Part shown: positions 50,562-63,857 of the stretch, in pieces
Layout: every line of letters begins with the position of its first letter
Position numbering within the stretch: position 1 is the stretch's first letter
Assembly: GCA_963580285.1 (NCBI GenBank)
Contig: OY757024.1
Location: 120,280,045-120,344,044, forward strand
Direction: 5' to 3'
Origin: Lucinisca nassula
Taxonomy: Eukaryota > Mollusca > Bivalvia > Lucinida > Lucinidae
DNA: 64,000 nucleotides
Position numbers and translations under genes: made by a program
The notes under the pieces: model-generated
The model's database searches: none
Told to the model about the DNA's origin: nothing
What the model saw: the letters and a program-made list of their open reading frames with translations, nothing else

Positions 50562-50832
50562 TACGAAAACACGCCTACACAAATTTACCGCCGAAAAAAA
50601 ACACGAAAATTTTAAGATGAAAAATTGTGATATTTTTCTTATTTCTGCTCAAAATTTAGACTGTGGGTACTTGTTAGAACCGCCCAATCGAGGCAGTTCT
50701 AACGAGTACCTACAATCTATATTTTAGAGCAGAAATAAGAAAAATAAGGTTTGCCCCTGTAAACCCCAGTTTTGCTATATAAAAATGGGTTACAAGGGAA
50801 TCAAAATTATATATACATGTTTTCGTGATGTT
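50562..50832 (-). mobile_element. MITE of the CGAAAACACGCCT family
   Basis: Ends ATTACGAAAACACGCCTACA and ACATGTTTTCGTGATG, with a near-perfect internal palindrome GGGTACTTGTTAGAACCGCC and its inverse. Lies about 180 bp upstream of the fucosyltransferase start. Confidence 0.75.
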
Positions 50833-51044
50833 CTGACAAACGATTTATAAATAAACATTACATTTATGAGACCCGATTAATTAATAAACAGCATCGCTTG
50901 AAATGAACCATTTTTTTCATAATTATTAACATTATTTTGAATACATCCATAACATTTCGACAATGGTCATTTTTACGATTTTGTCTCAATAATTAGTCGA
51001 CTGGTAAAGGTGATTGTTACACAATTTGGCTGTTACCAGTTTAC

Positions 51045-51582
51045 CACCAAAAATAATGAAAATTCTCAAAAAAATATTCCGATATTTCTCATATTTCTGC
51101 AAAACATAGATTGTGGGAACTCGTTAGACGGTTCTTACTAGGACCCACGATCTCTGTTTTGTGCAGAAATGAAATAAAATATGAATATCCCTGTAAACCC
51201 CTGTTTGTTTGTTTGTTTGATTTGAGGTTTCACGTCTCCGTCAACAATGAAAAGGCAATTTTGGAGACGTTGCTTCCAATTTTGTAGGACTTTTACCCGA
51301 CATTGAGATGAAATGACTTCTCAAGCCCTGTCGCCCAATGAAACCAATAGGGTTTATTAGCATCGACGGTCCGCCTCGCACCGCGGTTCCTGGACAGGCT
51401 TAGATCCTCTAAGCGATTTACCAGTTCTTGTGTGCGGGCCGGATTCAGCTCTGCGTGGAAGCATTATGCAGCCCATATATTTCTTCAAGCCCCTATGGGC
51501 GGGGGCTATGTAAACTCCTGTTTTACTATATAAAAGTTGGGGTTAAGGGAGTCCAAATTATATAGGCGTGTTTTCGTTATGC
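51045..51582 (-). mobile_element. MITE of the CGAAAACACGCCT family with a nested SINE-like repeat
   Basis: The two halves (51045-51200 and 51507-51582, ending TATAGGCGTGTTTTCGTTATG) flank a complete minus-strand copy of the (CAAA)n repeat at 51201-51506, with GTAAACyCCTGTTT on both sides as the duplicated target. Dates the SINE-like family as younger. Confidence 0.7.
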
Positions 51583-51609
51583 TGATTTCACTAAATTGCA
51601 CGACTCGCA

Positions 51610-53111
51610 GAAAAAGCGACCGACTGAAGTCGGTTGATTTCTAGAGTGCCCTAAAATCACCGTGTCATTCTGTCAGTCTGTCCGTCCGTATCCGTTTGTG
51701 AAAATTGGTGATAGTGACTTAACCGCTTGGAATATTTAAACAATTTTTGGCATACTAATAGATATCAATAGGATCTAACCAATGAACTTGCGAAATATTA
51801 CATTCCATCTAGTATAGCCTTGCCGAGGCGAAAAATTTGAAAATTTTCGAACTGCTTCTCCTCGGAAACCGTTGGGCCGATTGAAGTCAAATTTCATATG
51901 GAGCCTGTATGGGATGATAGAAACCAAAATTTGCCAATGGGGTCCAGGTCACATGACCAAAATGGCCGCCAAGCCATATATGGTCTGTCTGTCTGTCCGT
52001 CCGTAACCCGTTTGTGAAAATTGGTGATAGTGACTTAACCGCTTGGAATATTTAAATAATTTTTGGCATACTAATAGATATCAATGAGATCTAACCAATG
52101 AACTTGCGAAATATTACATTCCATTTAGTATAGCCTCGCCGAGGCGAAAAATGTGAAAATTTTCGAACTGCTTTTTCTCGGTAACCGTTGGGCCGATTGA
52201 AGTCAAATTTCATATGGAGCCTGTATGGGATGATAGAAACCAAAATTTGCCAATGGGGTCCAGGTCACATGGCCAAAATGGCCGCCAAGCCATATATAGT
52301 AAAAACCCTTCAAAAATAGTCTTCTTCAGAACCACTGGGCAGATTTCAACGCAACTTGCATAATAGCATCTGGGATGTAGGCCCATCATAAATTGCTAAA
52401 AAGGTGACCTTGGGTTGCCCTTGACCTTCTTTGTGCCTAGGTCAAACTTTGACACATATGCTTTTGTTGGAATATTAAACCAATTTTTGGCATACTTATA
52501 GATATCAATGAGATCTAACCAATGAGCTTGCGAAATATTACATTCCATTTAGTACAGCCTCGCCGAGGCCAAAAATGTGAAAATTTTCGAACTGCTTCTA
52601 CTTGGAAACCGTTGGGCCGATTGAAGTCAAATTTCATATGGAGCCTCTATGGGTTGGGGGAAACCAAAATTTGCTCATGGGGTCCAGGTCACATGACCAA
52701 AATGGCCACCAAGCCATATATGGTAAAAACCCTTCAAAAATAGTCTCCTCCAGAACCACTGGGCAGATTTCCACGAAACACGATAAATAACATCTGGGAT
52801 GTAGGCCCAACATAAATTGCTAAAATGGTGACCCTGGGTTGACCTTGACCTTCTTTGTGCCTAGGTCAAACTTTGACACATATGTGTTTGTATTGGAAAA
52901 GTGAGAATGCATTTTATCCTGCAAACGATTTAGAATACAGTACTAAAGTATAATATATATTTTCGCTCCTTTCGATAAGGCGCATTTATTGGGGGAACCG
53001 TTTTAGGTCCAGGTCACATGACCAAAATGGCCGCCATACCCATATATGGTAACACTCATAAAGCTAAAAGCATCCGGCGGGTCGTGCACTTCAGCTGAAG
53101 CACTGGTTATT
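51610..53111 (+). mobile_element. third tandem-core element (~330-450-bp units)
   Basis: Begins AAAAAGCGACCGACTGAAGTC, with repeated blocks GTTGGGCCGATTGAAGTCAA, GGGTCCAGGTCACATG and ACCAAAATGGCCGCC. Ends near a TTCAGCTGAA palindrome. Layout like the other Helentron-like elements; class is tentative. Confidence 0.55.
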
Positions 53112-53419
53112 GTCTTTTGTTCGCTTGTTTACGCTTGCAAAACAAGGAAATCGAAACAATAGCTTGTATAGTGACCTAGTTAACACGTCTGGAATAGCCG
53201 AGTTTCTAAACCCGGGATAGGGTGGAAGTGCCTCAAACCATGTAAGGCATGGCCATTCACAGCAGAACGCGATAAATAGTTTCGCCCTAACAATGAAATG
53301 CTACCTGAAACTTTTAAACATCTCTTTTATACGTGGACATTATCAATGAGTCCAAGATGTCTTTGGCTAACAATTGCAACGTCGAGAAATTAAAGCTTTT
53401 GTGGTAGCGTCTCATGATT

Positions 53420-53770
53420 CGGCAATATAAGATTCTTACATGGGTGTGGGGGTGGTTGGAAAAATCCGTGCCGAGGGTCACTGTCCGGCATCACGAGGCT
53501 TGCCGAGTGACCCGAGGGACGGATTTATTCTATCCACCCCTCACGCCCATGTAGGATTCCTTTTCTTGCATACATTATATTTCTGAGCGTGGACTTTTAA
53601 TACTGCAGTCACTTCTGTTGTCGACGTCCATATTGCGACGAAACTACAGTGATCTTTAGTGACGTAAGGTAACGTGTTGTGACGTCAACCTTAACGACGG
53701 CGCATATGAGGTCGTATTTAACCAGTACATCTATCAAACATGCGAGAATATATAGTCCTACAATGTATTC
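53420..53770. mobile_element. MITE with GTCCGGCATCACGAGG palindrome (copy 1)
   Basis: Palindromic block AAAATCCGTGCCGAGG...CGAGGGACGGATTT and downstream TTAACGACGGCGCATATGAGG; the inverse of 56800-57125. Confidence 0.65.
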
Positions 53771-55748
53771 GATTTTGGATAAGAACACCAGGGTTAGAAC
53801 AGAATTTCTAACCCAAGCTAAAACTATGGATTTCCTTATCTAGTGTGCAAGAATGATAATTCTATAAGGCGTAGTCGGAAGAACAAAAGAGGCAGAAAAT
53901 GTTCTGTAACGGAAAGTCAGGTGTTTTTTTTTTTCCCGGGTTCTCCTGCTTTCGCTCGCCGCAGATTATCGATCGGCTCGAAACATATGAAATAATTTTA
54001 AAAGGTCAGGAGACCACGTCGCACACACCAGTGGGGACGTTTACACCTGGCAGATTTTTCCGCCATTTTTCAAATTAATTAAGGAAGATAACTCTCGGGA
54101 CTTCCTGTTCGTTTTTCTGTAAACTCTGTCCGGCTGAAAAAGGGGTCTACTCTTAAAGGAAAGAATTTGCTCCTCAGGAGCAAATTCTTTCCTTTAAGAG
54201 ATGACCCCCATTGACAGAGGAGACAAAACTACTTTAGCAGGAGTTGCCTCCCGTGAAGGTGTATCCATTCACATTAAGCCTCCTAGATAGCCTTTGGTGG
54301 CTTAAACTACCCATATCTCGAACAAATGGTCATACTACTGAACAGATGTTCGAGCCACTGAAGTTTGACTGTAATTCCTCTAGCGAGGGTGCGTTACCAA
54401 GTTACTTCAGTTCTGAACAGGAAAGATTATTTGAAATACAGTAAAATTAGGACTAATTTTGCTATACAAAGTAACTTAGAAGGATACACTTAATTTTTCT
54501 TTGTGTTTTCTGTCAACTATGTCCTCTGGTCAGGGACCACCTTTGGAACTGTTCAAAAGTGGTCGTTAAGACCACTTTTGAATAGTCCCAAAAGTGGTCT
54601 TAATATATAGAAATTTTACTGTGTACATTGTAATTTGGAAGCCATGTTGCATTGACATTTGCTTAAATGAGTTTGTCAAAATAATAGTCATGACATTTTC
54701 CCGTGTTATGATTAACATACGTATTTATTCTGTAAAATTGTCATTATATTGAAAAATAAACATAGTGATAGAGGTTTGTAAACAGTATAAAATTTAATTT
54801 TAAAATACATATACTTACTCATGATTTAGATTTTACCATTAACCGTGCGTCTGTATGATAACCCAGTACAGTAACGTTCCAAAGCTGAGAACATTTCCAC
54901 ACCGGTTTATTGTAGCATCGTCACGAGAATAGAACACAGATTTTTCCGCCGTTTTTCAAAGGGTGACACTTTTCGGAACTTCCTGTTCGGTTTTCTATAA
55001 ACCCTGCCCTACTGAAAAAGGGCAAATGCTTTCCTTTAAGAGTTGACCCCTATTGAGGAGCAAATTCTTTCCTGTAAGAGTAGACCCCTATTGACAAGGG
55101 AGACAAAAATAAGTTTGCAGGAGTTGTCTCCCCTGGAGGTGTACCCTATTCCCCTTAAACAACGACCCCGCCCATCGGGACTTGGAAAACTAGTCTGGGG
55201 TGCATGGTGCTTCCACGCAGAGCTGAAACCTATCGAACAAGAGTCCTGGTAAACCCAAGCCTGTCCTGGCAATGTAGTGCGAGTCGGACTGTCTATGCAT
55301 ATAACACAGGGGGTACTTTTAATTTTGCCTGCTACATAGGCTTGGTTTAAAATTTTTAGATTTTTGTATTTTTTGAGGTTTTTGGAAAAATGGTATTTTT
55401 ATGGGTACAGGCCATTTAGCAGATATTTTTAGTGGGTCACTCTAAAACTTGCTTTTTTCCGGTAAGGGCGGGGGTGGGGGTATCCAACACCTTTTGTTTT
55501 TTGTGGGGGTACTGTTTGTCTCCTGTCTCGCATGTCAATTTATAGAGGTTGGTTTCATAATATTAAAATGTATGTTGTGTGTACTCAGTATAGAAAAGCG
55601 AACAGCAAATGATGCTCCTCAGGAGCAAATTATTTCCTTTAAGATTTGACATGGGAGACAGAAATACTAATGCAAGAATTGCCTCCCCTGAAGGTGTACC
55701 CATTCCCCTTAAGTCCCCGCTAGTTTATCCGGTTTTTGTCCTACCTGG

Positions 55749-55895
55749 AAGCCTCCGTGGTGTATTGATTATGCTACTCATATCACAAACCAGGGGCATT
55801 TAGTTCAATCCCGGGCCTGTCCTGACTTTCGGATGAGTGTTCAAACCAAGGACCCGTCTCCGTATGACCTTAGCTGTTTGGTGGGTCGTAAAATT
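55749..55895 (+). mobile_element. SINE fragment (GGGAC..GTCTCCGTATGACC family)
   Basis: tRNA-like head GCCTCCGTGGTGTA...GTTCAATCCCGG, body with CTTTCGGATGAGTG and AGCTGTTTGGTGGG. Minus-strand relatives at 2839-2955, 26361-26492 and 45496-45595. Confidence 0.65.
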
Positions 55896-56799
55896 CAAAC
55901 ACATACATCAATCATTTGCACAAACACAGACCGTAAAACTGTTTTTTTTTTTTTTTTTCGTGACGGAGCGCATATAACGGCCGCATAACATAACCTGCCA
56001 CAAGTCATGTGCGACAAGCGAAGACTCGGATCAGCCTGCGCATGCGCGCAGTCTGAGCCAAGTCTTCGCTGTTCGCATTAGCATTCTATAGTCACTGGGC
56101 TATTCAAAGAGTAACCAGCGTAGACTCTGGCCTGATGCACATCTACGCTGGTCGAACATGTCTTATTAGTTTGTTTTGTCATACGCTGCCTCAGGTGACT
56201 TTGAAAATGTAACCGTTTCAAACGTGAACGGGCCCACGCCCATCGGAGCTTGGAGAAATAGATTGGGCTGTATTGTCCTTCCACGCAGAGCTGAAACCGA
56301 CCGCACATAAGAACCGGTAAACCGTTTAGAAGGTCTAAGGCCGTCCCTGCATATGAACTATATTGGTTTGTTGGGCGGTAGGGCTTGAGATGTCATTTCA
56401 TCTAAATGTTGGGTAAAAGTCACATGGAATTGGAAGCAACGGTCTCAAAATGACCTGAATAGTGTTGACGGGGACTTAAAACCTCAATTCAAACATACAC
56501 ACAAAATCAAACGGGAATACATGTGCCGTGACAAGCAAACAATGTGTCTTCGGACAAGACCAAAATCTCGCAAATTCACATACTGCGAAGACAGAATGGA
56601 CATTAATTACAGTATATCTGACATACGGCGTTTTCCGAGAAGCGCATGCGTACTTGTGGTGACAGATTATAATTCACGGCAAATATCTGAAAGAGTCATT
56701 CTTGCACACCGGACAAGGAAATCCGTAAATTCACCCTGGGATAGAAATTTATGTTCTGACCCTGGTGTCCCGACCCAGAATCGAATATAATCGCGTGTT

Positions 56800-57125
56800 T
56801 GATAAACGCACTGGTTGATTACGACCTCGTATGCGCCGTCGTTAAGGTTGACGTCACAGCAACATCACTAAACATTCCTGCAGTGTCAACGCAATATGGC
56901 GGACGTTGGTAACCGAAGTGACTGCAACATTAAAAATCCGCTTTAAGAAATGGAAGGTATGCAAGACAAAGAATCCAATATGGATGTGAGGGGTGGATAG
57001 AAAAATCCGTCCCCCGGGATCACTGTCCGGCATCACTCGGCAAGCCTCGTGATGCCGGACATTGTACCTCGGGACGGATTTTTCCATCCACCCATCACAC
57101 CCATATATGATTCTTATATGAAATT
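56800..57125. mobile_element. MITE with GTCCGGCATCACGAGG palindrome (copy 2, inverted)
   Basis: Opposite orientation to 53420-53770, including ATGCGCCGTCGTTAAGGTTG; the palindrome is complete in this copy. Confidence 0.65.
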
Positions 57126-57632
57126 CACCCCTCTGTGTGCCTGACGCTATGTGAGGATGGGTATCAGCGCTCATGCAGGATAAGGCAAACAATGGTGGCC
57201 CAGATGAGACGCCGCCGAGTGCGGCTTCAGATCAGGTTCTAAACGGTTTACTTAAAATATAAAAAATAGGGGTTAGTTTATTGTTTACGCCCACGGGCGT
57301 AGACAATCTGAAGGATGGCTTTTGCTCCGGAAGCATTTAAGAAAAGGTCCTGATTTTCTTTTCTATTAGCATGCCATCCGTGTAATTGTCTACGCCTGTG
57401 GATGTAGGCTGCCTAAGGAATACTATTTCTCTCCAGAAGCATTAAAAAGGGTAATTACTGGCTGAATGCTACATTCTATTGACTGGTCATCTGTGTTATT
57501 TGGTATAATGATTAAAAAACCGGGATCGACTGGAACACTTCCGTAAGTTTATCACACCCTCTTCGCATACAAATAAGCTTGTTTTCTGGGTTCACATGAT
57601 GTTGACTTCCCTCCGATGATACAGTACATCTA

Positions 57633-59486
57633 TTTTTAGCTCACCTGTCACGTAGTGACGAGGTGAGCTTTTGTGATCACTTTTTGTCCGTCGTCCGTCG
57701 TGCGTGCGTGTGTGCGTGCGTGTGTGCGTGCGTAAACTTTTTCTTCAAACAACATCTCCTCCTAAACCACTGATCGGATTTTGACCAAACTTCACAGGAA
57801 TGATCCTTAGGTGGTCCCCTTTCAAAGTTGTTCAAATGGTTCCGGTCTGTTGCACATCTAGGTCACAGGAGCTAAAAATAGATTTTTTAAATGAAAACTT
57901 TAAAAATCTTCTTCTCTGAAACCGCAAGGCCCAGGTCTTCAATATTTGGTATGAAGCTTCATCTAGTGGACCTCTACCAAGATTGTTCAAATTATAGTCC
58001 TGGGTCCAAAAACGCCCCCGCCCTGGGGTCCTTTGGTTTTACATGGGCTTATATTTGGAAACTCTTTAAAAATCTTCTTCTCTGAAACCGCAATTCCCAG
58101 GTATTTGATCATTGGTGTGAAGCTTCACCTAGTGGACTTCTACCAAGATTGTTCAAATTATAGCCCTGGGGCCAAAAATGCCCCCGCCCCGGGGGCCTTT
58201 GGTTTTACATAGGCTTAATATAGGGAAAATCTTTAAAAATCTTCTTCTCTGGAACCGCAAGGCCCAGATCTTGGATATTTGGTGTGAAGCTTCATCTAAT
58301 GGACCTCTTTCAAGATTGTTCAAATTATAGACCTGGGGCCAAAAATGCCCCCGCCCAGGGGGCCTTTGGTTTTACATAGGCTTATATAGGGAAAATCTTT
58401 GAAAATCTTCTTCTCTGGAACTGCAAGGCCCAGATCTTGGATATTTGGCGTGAAGCTTCATCTAGTGGACCTCTTTCAAGATTGTTCAAATTAGAGCCCT
58501 GGGGCCAAAAACGCCCCCGCCCCAGGGGCCTTTGGTTTTACATAGGCATTTATAGGGAAAATCCTTAAAAATCTTCTTCTCTGGATCTGCAAGGCCAAGA
58601 TCTTGGATATTTGGCGTGAAGCTTCATCTAATGGACCTCTTTCAAGATTGTTCAAATTATAGCCTTGGGGCCAAAAATGCCCCCGCCCCGGGGGCCTTTG
58701 GTTTTACATAAACTTAGATAGGGAAAATCTTTAAAAATTTTCTTCTCTGAAACCGCAAGGCCAAGATCTATGATATTTGGTGTGAAGCTTCACCTAGTGG
58801 ACCTCTATCAAGATTGTTCAAATTATAGCCCTGGGGCCAAAAATGCCCCCTCCCCTCCGGGGCCCTTTGGTTTTACATAGACTTATATAGGGAAAATCTT
58901 GAAAAATCTTTTTCTCTGAAACTGTCAGGCCCATATCTTTGATATTTGGTATGGAGCTTCATCTAACGGACCTCTACAAAGATTGTTCAAATTATAGCCC
59001 TCGGGCCACAAATGCCCCCGCCCCGGGGCCCTTTGGTTTTACATAGTCTTATATAGAGATAATCTTTGAAAATCTTTTTCTCTGAAACAGCAAGGCCCAG
59101 GTCTTTGATATTTGGTGTGAAGCTTCATCTAGTGGACCTCTATCAAGATTGTTTAAATTATAGCCCTGAGGCCAAAAAACACCCAAGCCCCGGGGCCATT
59201 TGGTTTTACATAGGCTTATATGCGGAATATCTTTAAAAAATCTTCTTCTTGGAAACCACAAGGCCCAGGTCTTTGATATTTGGTGTTTAGTTTCATCTAG
59301 TGGACCCTAATCAAGATTGTTCAAATTATAGCCTTTGTTGATATTTGGTATGAAGCTTCACCTATTTAGACCTACCTCAACATTATGCACATTATAGCCC
59401 TGGGTCAATAATGGCCCTCCCCGGGGGGGGCCCTTTGTTACTCTATGGATCAGGTGAGCGATCCAGGGCCATCATGGCCCTCTTGT
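57633..59486 (+). mobile_element. Helentron-like non-autonomous element, second copy (~10 units)
   Basis: Same ends and same ~165-bp unit as 37975-40442, but about 10 units, a different array length for the same family. The 5' hairpin AGCTCACC...GGTGAGCT is better preserved here. Confidence 0.75.
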
Positions 59487-60370
59487 TGTTTGTTTTCACT
59501 AAAAGAAGGCATATGCATCTGTTCTACTGCTTTTTCGTTTCCCTAGTACGAGTGGTTGATTGGTAGTTTTTTGGTTTTTTTTTTTTTTTAACTGGAGTCA
59601 AGTTTTGGAATCTTTGGCTACTATCCAAGTTTCCGTATTTACTGGCACACATATACAGGATACACATGAACAACTTTGTCATTTGACTTTCCATTTCTAT
59701 GACTACACAAATTAATATGTGCTAAGCGTAGACTCAAGCTTTGTAAAAGCTAATACTTGTACTAATTTATTTTAGTTCGATTGCGATGAAAGCTTCAAGC
59801 TTATCGAATTGCTTTCGAACACTCATTCCGGGTGTTTTCATGCGTGCGAGGCGAGAGAGGGAGAGAGGCAGTAGATTTTACACCACCGCCACCCATTTAC
59901 ACCTGGGTAGACTGGGGCAGTGTCATTACTGTCTTGCCCAAGGACACACCCAAAATAAGGGTTAATCAAAATAGTCTACGTCCCACAACCTGCACTCATG
60001 AAAACAATCGGTCCGCTTCAGTGCTGTCAGTGGAGAGACGACTTTTGTCATCCCCTAATTTGTAAATTGTTTAAACTGAGCTGTTTCTGAAAATTAGGTC
60101 CGGAAAGAAAGAAAGTCTCAGTCTTAACGTGACAATACGTTGGTCATTATTCATCATGACACGTTAAGAGCACGTTGGAAGCTGGTCTGTCTTATTTGCA
60201 TTACGCTGGAGTTAATGGTTAGTACTAATAGCCTACTAGCTGTTAGTATCATGACCGCTTATTTTCCATTTTCCTGGGAAATATATGCATTATGCTCAAC
60301 GTGGTTTGAAATATCGGGCATTTATATTGTGTAAAGTTGAGGAGTGTGTGCAATTGTAGTGTCATCTGCA

Positions 60371-60633
60371 CATCACGAAAACACGCATATATAATTTGGA
60401 CCCCTTGAACCCCGCTTTTAAATATTTAAACAGTATTTTGCAGGGAAAACCTTTTTCTCTGATTTCTACTCTGAAATATACATTGTGGGTACTCGTTGGG
60501 ACAGCCTCGATGAGGCGGTTCCAACGTGTACCCACAATCTATATTTTGAGTAGAAATAAGAAAAAGAACTCAATTCTTCTTTTTTTTCGGCGGTAAAGTT
60601 TACAATGTATTTGTATAGCCGTGTTTTCATAAT
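60371..60633 (+). mobile_element. MITE of the CGAAAACACGCCT family
   Basis: CATCACGAAAACACGC left, GCCGTGTTTTCATAATG right, with an internal GGGTACTCGTTGGGACAGCC palindrome. Confidence 0.72.
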
Positions 60634-60689
60634 GACTCACAGCGACAGGAGCTATAAATAACTGTTACCTGGATTCCGCACCGATGGTT

Positions 60690-61190
60690 TTGCTTGTTTG
60701 TTTGATTTGGGGTTTGCCGTCCCCGTCAACATTGTATAGTCATTTTGGAAACGTTGCTTCCAGTGTTGTGGGACTTTTACCCGACATTGAGATGAAATGA
60801 CATCTCAAGCCCTGACGCCCAATGAGACCAATAGGGTTTATACGCATGGACAGTCCGAATCGCACTGCTTTGCCTGAACAGGCTTAGATCCTCTAAGCGG
60901 TTTACCAGTACTAGTGTGGGGGCCGGATTCAGCTCTGCGTGGAAGCATCATGCAGCCCATATATTTCTTCAAGCACCTATGGGCGGGGATGAAATGACAT
61001 CTCAAGCCCTGTCGCCCAATGAAACCAATAGGGTTTATACGCATGGACCGTCCGAATCGCACTGCTTTGCAGGGACAGGCTTAGATCCTCTAAGCGGTTT
61101 ATCAGTACTCGTGTGCGGTCGGTCTCAGCTCTGCGTGGAAGCAACATGCATCCCATCTATTTCTTCAAGCCCTGATGGAGAGGGCGGGGG
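60690..61190 (-). mobile_element. two adjoining (CAAA)n SINE-like copies, same orientation
   Basis: A full minus-strand copy (60690-60990) is directly followed by a second copy lacking its tail (60986-61190), joined inside the family sequence at GATGAAATGACATCTCAAGC. Ends in a G-rich run (61180-61212). Probably unequal exchange or template switching. Confidence 0.7.
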
Positions 61191-61238
61191 GGGGGGGTGG
61201 GGGGGGGGCGTCGCACCAATGGTTATGTGCCTGCTTTA

Positions 61239-61488
61239 TATCACGAAAACACGTCTATATAATTTTGACCCCCTTAACAGTAAAACTAACAACATGGGTA
61301 TACATTTTTCTTCTTATGCCTGCTCAAAAACATAGATTGTTGGGAACTCGTTATAACCGCCGTCCCAGGCAGTTCTAACGAGTTCCCACAATCTATGTTT
61401 TGTGCAGAAACATGTAACATATCGGATATTTTTTATCTGAAAATTTTCTCTCTTTTTTTTCATTTTGTTTGGCGCGTTTTCGTAATGA
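61239..61488 (+). mobile_element. MITE of the CGAAAACACGCCT family
   Basis: ATCACGAAAACACGTCTATAT left, GGCGCGTTTTCGTAATG right; the internal GGGAACTCGTTATAACCGCC palindrome is intact. Confidence 0.72.
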
Positions 61489-62335
61489 ACTGTATTGGTC
61501 AGCGTAAGTCACGTGGTCGTTATGGATATAGCACGTTAGGTCGATTGACAAACTAACGACCAAAACGGATCGAAAAATACATGGACTCCTGTTGTAGGGA
61601 ATTTATATGGAGGGCATTAGGACATAAACTTTTCAAATTCCGCTTTTGGGCATCTCCTCTACTGTCTTTATTTGAACATGCATTGTTGACACACAGAGAT
61701 AAAATCTTATGATTATCTGGTTACTTGTAACCTGACCATACCGTAGAAACCCTTACTATTCACCTAATTTGTTAATTGAGACCCGCCAAGCGAATTTGTG
61801 TCTTCGAGCATTCCGTCATGACAAATTTTAACTGCGCATGCCTAGCCATTCAGAGGGGCCAGGGATATGGCTTTCTGTCTGAAGGTTCCTCTTATTGTAC
61901 TGCTCGCATAGGCGATAAGTACCAAAATCGCTTGACGGGGCCCAATTTAAGATCACATGTTCACTGTCCATTTGTTTGTTTGTTTGAATTGAAGTTTAGC
62001 GGCCCTGTCAACACTATTTGAGTCGGTCAGTTTACCTATCCACACTTTCCTGGGCAAGCTTATATGTAAGCGGTTAACCAGTACAGTGCACATTCGTTCG
62101 CCAGAAACTGACAACTGCCCTCCTATTTACTGTTGATACAAGCTATCATTTCATATGGAATTTAACTGGACTCTTCAACCTCGCAACATTGGACAGTTTA
62201 AGTTACAATTAATAAAGAGGGTTTCTGGTTTATTGGTTTTACAACATATTTGTATTGTAAGCGGCTGAGGCGTCTGGTCAGAGTGTTCACTGTTTGCAAA
62301 TGTTTAAATTTGGAACGCTGAGCTGCATATATGGG

Positions 62336-63857
62336 ATTATTAGTCACGCCAATTATTATAAATAGGGTGTTTAGTCAAAATCTATCTTTGGAATTAGTCA
62401 CGCCCATTATTGTAAATAGGAGTCTAGTCAAAATCTATCTTTGAAATTAGTAACGCCCATTATTGTAAAAAGGGGTTTAGTAAAAAATCTTTCTTTGAAA
62501 TTAGACACGCCCATTATTGTAAATAGTGGATTTAGTCAGAATCTATATTTGAAATTGGTCACCCCCATTATTGTTAATAGGACGTTTAGTCAAAATCTTT
62601 CTTTGAAATTAGTCACGCCCATTATTGTAAATAGTGGATTTAGTTATAATCTATATTTGAAATTGGTTACCCCCATTATTCTAAATAGGGGTCTAGACAA
62701 AATCTATATTTGAAATTGGTCACGCCAATTATTGTAAATAGGACGTATTGTCAAAATCTTTCTTTGAAATTAGACACGTCCATTATTGTAAATAGTGGAT
62801 TTAGTCAAAACTTATCTTTGAAATTAGTCACGCCAATTATTGTAGATAGGGCGTTTTGTCAAAATCAGTCTTTGAAATTAGACACGCATATTATTGTAAA
62901 AAGTGGATTTAGTCAAAATCTGTCTTTGAAATTAGACACGTCCATTATTATAAATAGGGCGTTTAGCCAAAATCTATCTTTGAAATTAGTCACGATCATT
63001 ATTGTTAATATGGCGTTTAGTTAAAACCTTTCTTTGAAATTAGTCACGCCCATTATTGTAAATAGTGGATTTAGTCAGAATCTATATTTGAAATTGGTCA
63101 GCCCCATTATTCTAAATAGGGGTCTAGACAAAATCTATATTTGAAATTGGTCACCCCCATTATTCTAAATAGGGGTCTAGACAAAATCTATATTTGAAAT
63201 TGGTCACGCCCATTATTGTAAATAGGACGTTTTGTCAAAATCTACCTTTGAAATCAGTCACGCCTATTATTGTAAAATGTGGATTTAGTCAAAATCCATC
63301 TTTGAAATTAGTCACGCCCATTTTTGTAAATAGGAAGTTTAGTAAAAATCCTTCTTTGAAATTAGACACGCCAATTATTGTTAATAGGGAGTTTAGTCAA
63401 TATCTAGATTTGAAAATAGATGCGCCCATTATTATAAATAGGGGGTTAAAATACGCCCGTTATTGTAAATGCGGGGTTTAGTCAAAATCTTTCTTTGAAA
63501 TTAGACACGTCCATTATTGTAAATGCGGGGTTTAGTCAAATTCTAGATTTGAAAAAAGACACGCCCTTTACTGTAAATAGGGTTGTTTAGACACACCCAC
63601 TTTTGTAAATAGGGGGTTTAGACAAAATCTATCTTCGAAATGAGACACGCCCATTATTTTAAATAGGGTGTTTAGACTTGCCCATTATTGTAAATAGGGG
63701 GTTTAGTCAAAATATATCTTTGAAAGTATACACGCCCATTATAGTAAATATGGTGTTTAGTCAAAATCTATTTTTGAAAATAGACACGCCCATTATTGTA
63801 AATAGGGGGTTTAGACACGCCCATTTTTGTAAATAAGGGGTTTAGTCAAAATCTTTG
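62336..63857 (+). repeat. 54-bp minisatellite, about 27 copies
   Basis: Unit of about 54 bp with the core CACGCCCATTATTGTAAATAG and TTTAGTCAAAATCTATCTTTG. Because the unit is a multiple of three, frames stay open and read KLVTPIIVN..FSQNLSL repeats. Three frames in different phases and the absence of upstream signals argue that this is not a gene. Units shorten towards the 3' end. Confidence 0.85.

Larger units (their letters stand above)
53771..57632. other. gene-free stretch, repeats only
   Basis: Contains several palindromic AAAGGAAAGAATTTGCTCC/inverse blocks (54150-54210, 55025-55080, 55610-55650), a hairpin AAGTGGTCGTTAAGACCACTT (54559-54582), SINE-like copies and short runs. No gene recognised. 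Confidence 0.65.
59487..62335. other. gene-free stretch, repeats only
   Basis: 59487-60370 shows only a poly(T) run and short frames. MITEs and SINE-like copies follow. An inverted SINE piece lies at 61972-62130. Confidence 0.65.

Noticed and set aside
53420..57125. The two GTCCGGCATCACGAGG elements as ends of one large 3.7-kb inverted-repeat transposon
   Set aside because: The segment between them holds unrelated repeats and no transposase, and each copy looks complete by itself.
62441..63481. Three open frames encoding KLVTPIIVN repeats as possible genes
   Set aside because: They lie wholly inside a 54-bp minisatellite, are in different phases, and show no promoter, start context or known domain.
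62336..63857. CRISPR-like array
   Set aside because: Regular spacing, but the whole 54-bp unit is repetitive with no unique spacers, and the genome is eukaryotic.
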